Shown: one piece after another, positions 8,211 to 14,255 of the stretch
Layout: each line of letters starts with the position of its first letter
Position numbering within the stretch: position 1 is the first letter of the stretch
DNA from: Chloroflexota bacterium
GTDB lineage: Bacteria > Chloroflexota > Anaerolineae > J102
Direction: 5' to 3'
DNA length: 14,295 nt
Assembly (NCBI GenBank): GCA_003353825.1
Contig: PIVW01000103.1
Coordinates: 1 to 14,295 of the forward strand
Program-made: the position numbers and the translations under genes
Notes under the pieces: model-generated
Told to the model about the DNA's origin: nothing
The model's input: the letters and a program-made list of their open reading frames with translations, nothing else
Databases searched by the model: none

Positions 8211-9920
8211 ATGGCAGCTATTACTGCAGAAATCCGCGGCGGCGCTTATTATGATTCCGTCGTGTTGATGCAACTACAGCGTTCGTTGGCAGCGCTCCCC
8301 AAGATCGTCGATGCAGGTGTTGTGATGGGGACAGACGCCAACAAAGAAATCCTCTCACAAAGCCAACTCCTGTCAACAGAGGCGCAGAGCGCAGCAGCCG
8401 ATGATCTGATTGTCGTCGTCAAGGCGGACGATCTGGCTGCTGCCGAAGCGGCGATAGCGCAGGTAGATGAGTTGCTTACCCGCAGGCGCGTTGTGATCGA
8501 GCAGGAATACCAGCCTAAATCGCTGCACTCGGCCGCTCAGATGTTGCCAGAGGCGCAGTGGGTGCTGGTATCTGTGCCGGGTCAGCACGCGACCGCTGTC
8601 GCTCGAGAAGCCCTGCGTCTTGGTAAACATGTCTTCCTTTATAGTGACAACGTCCCGCTGGCAGATGAAATCGCGCTCAAGCACGAAGCTGCCGCCAAAG
8701 GCCTCATGGTTATGGGGCCCGACTGTGGGACAGCTATCGTCAATGGTGTGGGACTGGGGTTCGCCAATGTGGTACGGCGCGGCAATATCGGTTTGGTCGC
8801 CGCCTCCGGCACGGGATTGCAGCAGGTGTCGACACAAATCCACCAGTTGGGCGCGGGTCTAACGCATGGGTTAGGCACGGGCGGGCGGGATCTATCAGAA
8901 GGGGTAGGGGCCATCACTGCCAAGCAAGGACTCGATTTACTCAGTCGAGATGCGGACACACAGGTTATCGTATTGATCTCCAAACCCCCGGCGCCCGCCG
9001 TCGCGCAGGATCTGTTGCGGCTGGCTCGCCGTGCTGCTAAGCCAGTCGTTGTTGATTTCATCGGATATCAGGCCGAACAGGCACAGGTCGATAATCTTCA
9101 TTTCGTGACCACCCTCGACGCAGCAGCCCGCACCGCCATCCAACTGGCTCGAACAGATTCTGAAAACGGACAACCTGCTCCACGCCCTACCTTTCCCTTT
9201 ATTAGTAGCCAACGCTATCTACGCGGGCTATATTCGGGCGGCACCCTGGCCTATGAAGCGCTCCTTATCCTGCGGGACTATCTGCCCGATGTTTACTCCA
9301 ACATCTCTTTGAGTGGCATCCAACCCCTTGAAAACCCCTTGATCAGCACAAAGAACACCATCATCGATCTAGGCGAGGATGTCTTCACAGTTGGCCGCCT
9401 GCATCCCATGATGGACAACGATCTGCGAATTCGTAGGCTCAAACAAGAAGCTGCAGACCCTGATGTCGCCATTATCCTGCTTGATGTCGTGTTGGGCTAT
9501 GGCTCTCATCCGGACCCTGCAAGCGAACTCACCCCTGCCATGCTCGACGCCCGCGCTATCGCTCAGGCAGATGGGCGGGACATCGAAATAGTGGTTGTGG
9601 TGGTTGGCACGGATCAGGATCCCCAGAATTTCGACAAGCAGGTAGAGCAATTGAAAGCCGCCAAGATCCAACTCTTCACCAGCAATGAGGCTGCCGTACA
9701 CTACGTTGGTGAACTGCTGCAACAACTTGAAGCGGATGCCGACCCTGCGGCTGTCTCGCTCGAGAGCATTGAAAAACCACTGGCTGCTATCAACGTCGGC
9801 CTGGACTCTTTTGCCGAGAGCCTGATCGCCCAAGAAGCCCAGGTCATCCACGTCGACTGGCGCCCACCCGCGGGTGGCAATGAGAAGCTGGCTGGGATTT
9901 TGGCGAGAATGAAGGGATGA
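8211..9920 (+). CDS. FdrA-like protein (acyl-CoA synthetase/succinyl-CoA ligase fold; carbamoyltransferase-associated)
   Basis: 569 residues, close to E. coli FdrA in length. It opens with AEIRGGAYYDSVVLM, matching the FdrA start, and keeps the VMGTDANKEIL block. A CoA-binding/ligase-like core follows: MGPDCGTA (168-175), GLVAASGTGLQQV (194-206) and LGTGGRDLSEGVG (221-233). The second half has LYSGGTLAYEALLIL, RLHPMMDNDLRIRRL and LLDVVLGYGSHPDPA. In E. coli fdrA with the neighbouring DUF1116 and DUF2877 genes has been linked to oxamate carbamoyltransferase of allantoin catabolism. The DUF1116 gene follows here too, which supports a shared role in carbamoyl transfer. I chose ATG at 8211 by similarity of the N-terminus; its ribosome binding site is weak (GCAGAG 4 nt away), and the in-frame TTG at 8148 would add 21 unrelated residues. 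No DUF2877 gene is in the window. Confidence 0.85.
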   Translation: MAAITAEIRGGAYYDSVVLMQLQRSLAALPKIVDAGVVMGTDANKEILSQSQLLSTEAQSAAADDLIVVVKADDLAAAEAAIAQVDELLTRRRVVIEQEYQPKSLHSAAQMLPEAQWVLVSVPGQHATAVAREALRLGKHVFLYSDNVPLADEIALKHEAAAKGLMVMGPDCGTAIVNGVGLGFANVVRRGNIGLVAASGTGLQQVSTQIHQLGAGLTHGLGTGGRDLSEGVGAITAKQGLDLLSRDADTQVIVLISKPPAPAVAQDLLRLARRAAKPVVVDFIGYQAEQAQVDNLHFVTTLDAAARTAIQLARTDSENGQPAPRPTFPFISSQRYLRGLYSGGTLAYEALLILRDYLPDVYSNISLSGIQPLENPLISTKNTIIDLGEDVFTVGRLHPMMDNDLRIRRLKQEAADPDVAIILLDVVLGYGSHPDPASELTPAMLDARAIAQADGRDIEIVVVVVGTDQDPQNFDKQVEQLKAAKIQLFTSNEAAVHYVGELLQQLEADADPAAVSLESIEKPLAAINVGLDSFAESLIAQEAQVIHVDWRPPAGGNEKLAGILARMKG

Positions 9921-9937
9921 TTGAAGACTAAAGAGTT

Positions 9938-9953
9938 AAGATTGAAGATTAAG
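9938..9953 (+). repeat. Junction repeat copy 1 (GATTGAAGATTAAG type)
   Basis: AAGATTGAAGATTAAG lies between the fdrA-like stop and the DUF1116 start. The same core occurs at 12687 and 14141, always on the plus strand at a gene junction of this cassette. Confidence 0.6.
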
Positions 9954-9988
9954 TCGTCGCTGGAGACAGAGCGATCTTCGTTCTTTTT
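9944..9988 (+). terminator. Possible weak attenuator/terminator between fdrA-like and DUF1116 genes
   Basis: GAAGAT (9944-9949) pairs with ATCTTC (9974-9979) and, inside it, CGCT (9958-9961) with AGCG (9970-9973). Five T follow at 9984-9988. The stem is short and asymmetric, so termination would be partial at best; it may simply be part of the junction repeat. Confidence 0.25.
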
Positions 9989-10020
9989 ATCCTTCAGCAA
10001 CCATTTCCGAGGATTTTAGA

Positions 10021-11286
10021 ATGACAGACATTCGAGGACTACTGATGAATATCGACCAAGCCAATCGTGAAGCAACCGACCGTATGATCGAAGCCCGACC
10101 TGTGTTGGTGGGTCTGGGCAAAGCCATCGACGTGATCCCTGGCATGCACGAGAATCTGCTGATGCACGCCGGCCCACCGATCACCTGGGAACGGGCGTCA
10201 GGGCCAATGCGCGGCGCCATTACCGGGGCTCTGATCTTCGAGAACAAAGCCAAAGATGAAGCCGAAGCGGAAAAGCTGGTCACATCGGGAGAAATTGAGT
10301 TGGAACCCTGCCATCATCACCAAGCGGTGGGGCCGATGGCGGGCTTAACCTCAGCCTCGATGGAAGTTTACATCATCGAAAACAAGACACATGGCAACTT
10401 CGCCTACTCTAATCTGAACGAAGGTTACGGTAAGGTGCTGCGCTATGGCGCCTACGACGCCAGCGTGATGGAGCGCATGCATTGGATGAATGATGTCATG
10501 GCCCCTGTGCTACGCGACGCCATCGAATCCAGCGGCGGCATCGATATCCGGGTGCTGTTGGGCGAATCACTGCACATGGGCGATGAAGGTCATAACCGTA
10601 ACAAAGCGGGGTCGATCCTCTTCTTGAAGGCGCTGGCCCCGCATGTGGCCAAGTCCGCGCCCACGGCGCAAATCGCCTCCGACATCCTCAGCGCCATCGG
10701 CGACAATGCTCTGGCCGTGCTCAACCCGGTCATGGCGGCTTGCAAGGCCAGTGCCGACGCCGGTTTCGGCATCGAGGGCAGCACCATCGTCAGCGTCATG
10801 GCCCGCAACGGCACCGATTTTGGCATTCGCATCAGCGGGTTGGGAGAGCGGTGGTTCACCGGGCCGGTGGGTACGCCGCAGGGTCTCTATTTCCCGGGCT
10901 TCACCGCCGAAGATTCCAGCGGCGACATCGGCGACAGCACCATCACCGAGACTGCGGGAATCGGCGGGTTTGCAATGGCCACTGCCCCGGCGATTGTCAC
11001 CTTTGTCAGCGGCTCGCCCAAAGATGCCATCAACACCACCATGGAGATGTACGAAATCACTTTCGCAGAACACAAGTACTTCAGCATGCCCGCCCTCGAT
11101 TTCCGGGGTACACCCACCGGTATCGATATCCGCAAGGTGGTCGAGACGGGGATTACACCCCGCATCAACACCGGCATCGCCCATAAAGATGCCGGCATCG
11201 GCCAAGTCGGCGCCGGTCTCGTACGTCCGCCGATGAGCATATTCGAAGAGGCGTTGATTGCGTTTGCGGAGCGGTATGGATTTTAG
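10021..11286 (+). CDS. DUF1116 family protein (YlbE/AllG-like, carbamoyltransferase-associated)
   Basis: 421 residues, matching DUF1116 over its whole length. Conserved blocks: PCHHHQAVGPMAGLTSASM (97-115), HMGDEGHNRNKAG (185-197), MARNGTDFGIRI (260-271), DSTITETAGIGGFAMA (305-320) and TGITPRINTGIAHKDAGIG (376-394). The His-rich and Asp/Asn/His blocks suggest metal or phosphate chemistry, but no mechanism can be read from them. The E. coli homologue YlbE lies beside fdrA and is associated with oxamate carbamoyltransferase; the same pairing here supports a joint enzyme. The start has GAGG 8 nt upstream; a second Met nine codons on is less well supported. It follows the fdrA-like gene by 100 bp in the same direction and ends only 10 bp from the convergent toxin gene. 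Confidence 0.9.
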   Translation: MTDIRGLLMNIDQANREATDRMIEARPVLVGLGKAIDVIPGMHENLLMHAGPPITWERASGPMRGAITGALIFENKAKDEAEAEKLVTSGEIELEPCHHHQAVGPMAGLTSASMEVYIIENKTHGNFAYSNLNEGYGKVLRYGAYDASVMERMHWMNDVMAPVLRDAIESSGGIDIRVLLGESLHMGDEGHNRNKAGSILFLKALAPHVAKSAPTAQIASDILSAIGDNALAVLNPVMAACKASADAGFGIEGSTIVSVMARNGTDFGIRISGLGERWFTGPVGTPQGLYFPGFTAEDSSGDIGDSTITETAGIGGFAMATAPAIVTFVSGSPKDAINTTMEMYEITFAEHKYFSMPALDFRGTPTGIDIRKVVETGITPRINTGIAHKDAGIGQVGAGLVRPPMSIFEEALIAFAERYGF

Positions 11287-11296
11287 TCCTGAAGAT

Positions 11297-11575
11297 CTAC
11301 TCAAAAAGATCCTCAACCCGCTGATAAGTTGATTCACTACGTCTCACAACCCGACCGATTAGAATCAGTTCTTCCTCATCATAAACTTTGTAGATAATAC
11401 GATAATTGCCGACTCGCATGCGGTAAATATCCTTCTGCAATTGTACGACTCCCATCGGGCGCGGCTCATCTGCCAAGGTAATGATTGCTGTGCTAATACG
11501 ACCTAAATCGGCCTTGGGAATGCGTCTCAGTTGCTTCCCCACACGATCGCGAGCCGTCTCAACTCTGTATGTCAT
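11297..11575 (-). CDS. RelE/ParE-family toxin
   Basis: 92 residues, the usual size of RelE-type toxins. Family pattern is clear: basic helix with KQLRRIPKADLGRI, then RMRVGNYRIIYKVYD, then IGRVVRRSESTYQR with the C-terminal Arg/Tyr cluster used in mRNA cleavage by RelE relatives. Members either cut mRNA in the ribosome or poison gyrase; the sequence favours RelE because of the basic residues and YxxIY core. Its ATG overlaps the stop of the antitoxin gene (ATGA), so translation is coupled, as is usual for such pairs. It is transcribed against the surrounding cassette and ends 10 bp from the DUF1116 stop. Confidence 0.93.
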   Translation of the reverse strand: MTYRVETARDRVGKQLRRIPKADLGRISTAIITLADEPRPMGVVQLQKDIYRMRVGNYRIIYKVYDEEELILIGRVVRRSESTYQRVEDLFE

Positions 11576-11799
11576 TCGCTATCTGATTCTACTTCAGCCA
11601 GCAAATCTGCAAAGGGCACGCCACCGCCAGTGCGATATTCTACTTCGACCTCCCGCATGGTCGCGAGGTCCTGATTATCTTCCATCAATGTTGTCAGGTG
11701 ATCCACCAGCTTCTCTAGATTTGACAAGCGGTCTAACAGCGTCTGATATTCGCCGGCGGGCAATACTACCACCGGTCCCTGTAAGGTAACAGTGTCCAT
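11572..11799 (-). CDS. Antitoxin of the RelE-type pair (Phd/YefM-like by position)
   Basis: 75 residues. An N-terminal stretch VVVLPAGEYQTLLDRLSNLE resembles the DNA-binding part of Phd/YefM-type antitoxins, followed by a helical, acidic region and an acidic tail (ADLLAEVESDSE) that would wrap the toxin. Family assignment rests on weak similarity plus context; the antitoxin role rests on the 4-bp overlap with the toxin gene. I set the start at 11799: GAGGAG lies 9 nt before it, and the promoter -10 at 11829-11834 would put the transcript start near 11822, downstream of the longer in-frame ATG at 11838. Confidence 0.8.
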   Translation of the reverse strand: MDTVTLQGPVVVLPAGEYQTLLDRLSNLEKLVDHLTTLMEDNQDLATMREVEVEYRTGGGVPFADLLAEVESDSE

Positions 11800-11808
11800 T
11801 AGCAATTG

Positions 11809-11814
11809 CTCCTC
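11809..11814 (-). promoter_or_regulatory. Shine-Dalgarno GAGGAG of the antitoxin gene
   Basis: GAGGAG on the minus strand, 9 nt before ATG 11799, within a predicted leader of only about 23 nt. It decides the shorter antitoxin start. Confidence 0.75.
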
Positions 11815-11828
11815 GAAATGTTGATTCC

Positions 11829-11857
11829 ATTGTAGCAAGTTGTGTTCATTCGTTCAA
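11829..11857 (-). promoter_or_regulatory. Promoter of the toxin-antitoxin operon
   Basis: TTGAAC (-35, 11852-11857), a 17-nt spacer and TACAAT (-10, 11829-11834) on the minus strand, with a TG one base before the -10 (extended -10, TGCTACAAT). The -10 matches 5 of 6 consensus bases. The surrounding TTGT...ACAA (11840-11861) is a loose dyad that could be an autoregulatory operator, but its arms match poorly. Confidence 0.7.
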
Positions 11858-11894
11858 ACAAACCCATCCATGCCAATCGCAAGGAGTCCTACCT

Positions 11895-12680
11895 ATGAAA
11901 ATCCACGATCTTTCCCAACCCCTAGACCAAAATGTCTCCTTTTGGCCTTTCTATCCGCCCTTTGAAGTGAAATATTTCAAACGTAAGTCTGAGCATGGTG
12001 TCAACGCCCAGTATATCCAGACTTCCAATCACATGGGTACACACCTGGATGCGCCACGGCATTTTGTTACAGCCGGCAAGACCATCGACCAGGTCCCCTT
12101 GGAGTGGCTTTATGGTGAGGGTGTTATCGTCGATCTCAGCGACATGCTGGATGAACTGGACATTTTCGGCCCTGAGGACATCGAAGCACGCGTAGAAGTG
12201 CGCGAAGGCGACATCCTTTTCATCTACACCGGCTGGAGCAAATTCGCTGAATATGGCGAGACGCCGGACGAAGAGAAATATCTGCACCGCCATCCTGGCC
12301 CTCATTTCAACATCTGTGACTGGCTGCTAGAGAAGAAAATCCACGTGTGGGGCGTCGACATGGTCTCCACCGACCATCCCATGAACTTACCCATCGGCCG
12401 ATTCTTGGGCAAGGGCGGCTTGGAGCACTGGAAAAAGGTGCGCGGCCAGGCCGAAGAAATATTCGGCGCCGATCAGATAGACGTGCTCTTCCCCGACAGC
12501 GCCTACCAGCTCACCCACAACGCTCTCTTTCCCCATGACTGCATGCATGTGGAGAACCTGGGCGGGGAGATCGGTAATCCCGACCTGCTGAACCGTCGCA
12601 TCACCATCGGCGTCTTCCCTTGGATGTTCAAGGGTGGCGAAGCGGCCTTTTGCCGGGCGGTGGCGTTTACTGAGGAGTAA
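11895..12680 (+). CDS. Cyclase-family (KynB-like) metal-dependent hydrolase
   Basis: 261 residues. The N-terminus KIHDLSQPLDQN and the metal-binding motif HMGTHLDAPRHF (46-57) place it in the cyclase family that includes kynurenine formamidase (KynB) and isatin hydrolase, which cleave amide bonds, some of them in rings. Further matches are GVDMVSTDHP (153-162) and HVENLGG (218-224). The substrate cannot be read from sequence. Beside a molybdenum hydroxylase and FdrA/DUF1116, opening of a hydroxylated N-heterocycle or hydrolysis of an amide intermediate is plausible. The start has AGGAG 8 nt upstream. The gene is separated from DUF1116 by the antisense toxin-antitoxin pair, and no own promoter was recognised before it. 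Confidence 0.9.
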   Translation: MKIHDLSQPLDQNVSFWPFYPPFEVKYFKRKSEHGVNAQYIQTSNHMGTHLDAPRHFVTAGKTIDQVPLEWLYGEGVIVDLSDMLDELDIFGPEDIEARVEVREGDILFIYTGWSKFAEYGETPDEEKYLHRHPGPHFNICDWLLEKKIHVWGVDMVSTDHPMNLPIGRFLGKGGLEHWKKVRGQAEEIFGADQIDVLFPDSAYQLTHNALFPHDCMHVENLGGEIGNPDLLNRRITIGVFPWMFKGGEAAFCRAVAFTEE

Positions 12681-12686
12681 AGATTC

Positions 12687-12730
12687 AAGATTGAAGATTG
12701 CCAGCGCAACAACTGCCAATCTTCAGTCTT
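12687..12730 (+). repeat. Long hairpin containing junction repeat copy 2
   Basis: An 18-nt arm at 12687-12704 pairs with 12713-12730 across an 8-nt loop, with one mismatch and one G-U pair. The first arm contains the AAGATTGAAGATT core seen at the other junctions. No T-run follows. It lies between the hydrolase stop and the FAD-subunit start, so it could slow decay of, or partly separate, the two parts of the mRNA, or be a REP-like repeat. Confidence 0.6.
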
Positions 12731-12748
12731 CTCAATCTTCAGTCTTCA
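12717..12748 (+). repeat. Tandem 16-bp duplication before the FAD-subunit gene
   Basis: CAATCTTCAGTCTTCT at 12717-12732 is repeated at 12733-12748 with one change in the last base. The unit is the reverse complement type of the GATTGAAGATT junction repeat, so both orientations are stacked here. Confidence 0.7.
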
Positions 12749-12754
12749 GTCTCT

Positions 12755-12759
12755 GGAGG
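12755..12759 (+). promoter_or_regulatory. Shine-Dalgarno GGAGG fixing the FAD-subunit start
   Basis: GGAGG lies 7 nt before ATG 12767. It excludes the longer in-frame start at 12698, which would run through the repeat hairpin. Confidence 0.85.
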
Positions 12760-12766
12760 CATATTT

Positions 12767-13660
12767 ATGAAACCAGCCCCCTTCGAATACCACGCTCCGG
12801 CATCGCTGGATGAGGCTATCGCCCTGGTGGGAGAGTACGGCTACGATGCCAAGATATTGGCAGGAGGCCAGAGCCTGATCGCCACAATGAATTTTCGCCT
12901 GGCCCAGCCCGCGGTGCTCATCGATCTGAACAACATCCCCGAGCTTTCCTACATCCAGCCCATCCGTGATGGCGGCGTGCGTATCGGGGCCATGACCCGA
13001 CAGGCACAGGTCGAGCGCAGCGATCTTGTGGCCAAGGTAGTACCGTTGCTGAAAGAGACCATGCCCCTGATCGCCCATCCTCAGATCCGCAACCGGGGCA
13101 CGCTGGGTGGTTCCATTGCCCACGCCGACCCCGCCTCCGAATTACCGGCGTTGCTGCTGGCCTCGCGCGGCAAGATTTTGGCCCGCAGCGTCCGAGGCGA
13201 ACGCTGGATCGACGCGGATAACTGTTTCCTCGGCATCTTCACCACTGCCCTGGAACCTGACGAGATCCTGACCGAAGTGCGTTTTCCCGGCCTCTCCGCT
13301 CGCAGTGGTTGGGCGGTAGACGAGATAACGCGGCGGCATGGGGATTATGCCCTGGTCGGGGCAGCGGCGATGGTCGATTTAGATGGCGTAGGCGTCTGCC
13401 AGCAGGCGCGGCTGGTCTATTTCGGCGTGGGGGATGGCCCAGTGGCTGCCTGGCAGGCGATGGCGCATCTGCACGGAAAAACCCCGTCACCCGAGACCCT
13501 AACTGAAGCCGCCCAGATCGCTGCCACAGCTGACATGGATCCCAGTGGCGATATCCATGCCACACCCGAATTCCGCCGCCATCTTGCCGGCGTGCTAGGG
13601 CGGAGGGTTTTAACCAAAGCTTTCAATCGTGCTGCAGGGGAGGTGATTTCAAGTGAGTGA
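12767..13660 (+). CDS. FAD-binding subunit of a molybdenum hydroxylase (CoxM/XdhB-type)
   Basis: 297 residues, the normal size for the medium subunit of xanthine dehydrogenase/CO dehydrogenase-family enzymes. It passes electrons from the [2Fe-2S] subunit to FAD and on to an acceptor. FAD-binding signatures are AGGQSL (32-37) and TLGGSIAHADPASELP (112-127), with RNRG just before the second; a C-terminal CoxM-like domain occupies about 180-290. The start is ATG 12767, with GGAGG upstream. The gene overlaps the [2Fe-2S] gene by 8 bp, a typical order. CoxM versus XdhB cannot be decided, and the substrate is set by the molybdopterin subunit, which is not in the window. Placement after the cyclase-type hydrolase suggests N-heterocycle or purine-like substrates rather than CO. 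Confidence 0.94.
   Translation: MKPAPFEYHAPASLDEAIALVGEYGYDAKILAGGQSLIATMNFRLAQPAVLIDLNNIPELSYIQPIRDGGVRIGAMTRQAQVERSDLVAKVVPLLKETMPLIAHPQIRNRGTLGGSIAHADPASELPALLLASRGKILARSVRGERWIDADNCFLGIFTTALEPDEILTEVRFPGLSARSGWAVDEITRRHGDYALVGAAAMVDLDGVGVCQQARLVYFGVGDGPVAAWQAMAHLHGKTPSPETLTEAAQIAATADMDPSGDIHATPEFRRHLAGVLGRRVLTKAFNRAAGEVISSE
13639..13646 (+). promoter_or_regulatory. Strong Shine-Dalgarno GGAGGTGA for the [2Fe-2S] subunit
   Basis: GGAGGTGA is a full-length match to the usual anti-Shine-Dalgarno of 16S rRNA, 6 nt before the GTG start at 13653. It lies inside the FAD-subunit gene and supports the overlapping GTG start. Confidence 0.8.
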
Positions 13661-14135
13661 TCGCATCGAAATATCCGTCGATATCAACGGCCAAACCTAC
13701 CAGCGCGCGGTGGAACCCCGTCTACTGCTGAGCGATTTTTTACGCCACGACCTGGAACTGACAGGTACGCATGTGGGTTGCGAGCATGGCGTTTGTGGCG
13801 CCTGCACCATCCTCTTCGACGATGAGCCTGTGCGCGCCTGCTTGATCTTCGCCGTTCAGGCTCAGGGCTACGCCATCGAAACGGTTGAGAACCTGGCCCC
13901 CGGCGGTCCCAACCATCTCCATCCCTTGCAAGAGGCGTTTCGTGAGGCGCACGGCCTGCAATGTGGCTTCTGCACGCCCGGCTTTTTGATGACGCTCAAG
14001 CCCTGGCTCGAACAGAATCCTAACCCGACCGACGAAGAAATCCGCTTGGTTATTTCCGGCAATCTCTGTCGCTGTACTGGTTACCAGCATATTGTCAATG
14101 CTGTGCGGCTTGCGGCGGAGAAAATGCAGGATTGA
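13653..14135 (+). CDS. [2Fe-2S] subunit of a molybdenum hydroxylase (CoxS/XdhC-small type)
   Basis: 160 residues, the typical size of the small subunit. It carries two [2Fe-2S] clusters: the plant-type site with cysteines at 43, 48, 51 and 63 (CEHGVCGAC motif), and the all-helical site with cysteines at 104, 107, 139 and 141 (CGFC and CRC). All eight ligands are present, so the protein looks functional. It relays electrons from the Mo centre to the FAD subunit. The start is GTG at 13653, overlapping the upstream gene by 8 bp, with GGAGGTGA upstream. The stop is embedded in a junction repeat. The large molybdopterin subunit expected next is missing here. Confidence 0.96.
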   Translation: MSDRIEISVDINGQTYQRAVEPRLLLSDFLRHDLELTGTHVGCEHGVCGACTILFDDEPVRACLIFAVQAQGYAIETVENLAPGGPNHLHPLQEAFREAHGLQCGFCTPGFLMTLKPWLEQNPNPTDEEIRLVISGNLCRCTGYQHIVNAVRLAAEKMQD

Positions 14136-14157
14136 AGATCAAGGATTGAAGATTAAG
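14129..14157 (+). repeat. Junction repeat copies 3 and 4, overlapping a stop codon
   Basis: GGATTGAAGATCAA (14129-14142) is followed at once by GGATTGAAGATTAA (14143-14156): two tandem units differing by one base. The first unit includes the TGA stop of the [2Fe-2S] gene. Confidence 0.7.
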
Positions 14158-14161
14158 GAGG
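14155..14161 (+). promoter_or_regulatory. Orphan Shine-Dalgarno AAGGAGG without a start codon in reach
   Basis: AAGGAGG directly follows the repeat, but no ATG, GTG or TTG occurs 5-12 nt after it; the nearest in-range codons are ATC and CTG, and a TTG is 17 nt away. It may be the leader of the next cassette gene whose start was lost to an insertion, or a chance product of the repeat. Confidence 0.4.
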
Positions 14162-14181
14162 ATCGACTGCATCTGATTTTG

Positions 14182-14204
14182 GGTAGTGGTTACATATTGA
14201 CTGA
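14182..14204 (+). mobile_element. Candidate left terminal repeat of an IS1-like insertion sequence
   Basis: The stretch begins GGTAGTGGTTACATATTGAC and runs on to TGA. It resembles the IS1 left end (GGTGATGCTGCCAACTTACT from memory) at most of the outer positions if one gap is allowed, and lies 74 bp before a possible transposase start. The right end is outside the window, so neither the repeat pair nor a target duplication can be seen. Confidence 0.35.
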
Positions 14205-14255
14205 AAATGTTCCAATTGATATTCTGCGTTAAAAGCAATCGAGCGGAGTACCATT

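Noticed and set aside
10567..11337. Long minus-strand open frame of 256 codons opposite DUF1116
   Set aside because: Antisense to well-conserved DUF1116 blocks, with His/Asp/Gly-biased composition from codon shadowing and no family match.
12698..12766. Upstream start for the FAD subunit at 12698
   Set aside because: It would translate the repeat hairpin; GGAGG before ATG 12767 and the family start KPAPFEYHAP favour the shorter form.
14173..14235. Short frame reading LILGSGYILTENVPIDILR then stop, resembling an amidohydrolase start
   Set aside because: No proper start codon at the right distance from the Shine-Dalgarno, and most of it overlaps the candidate IS end; the similarity is too short to claim a truncated amidohydrolase, though it should be kept in mind when the right flank is read.
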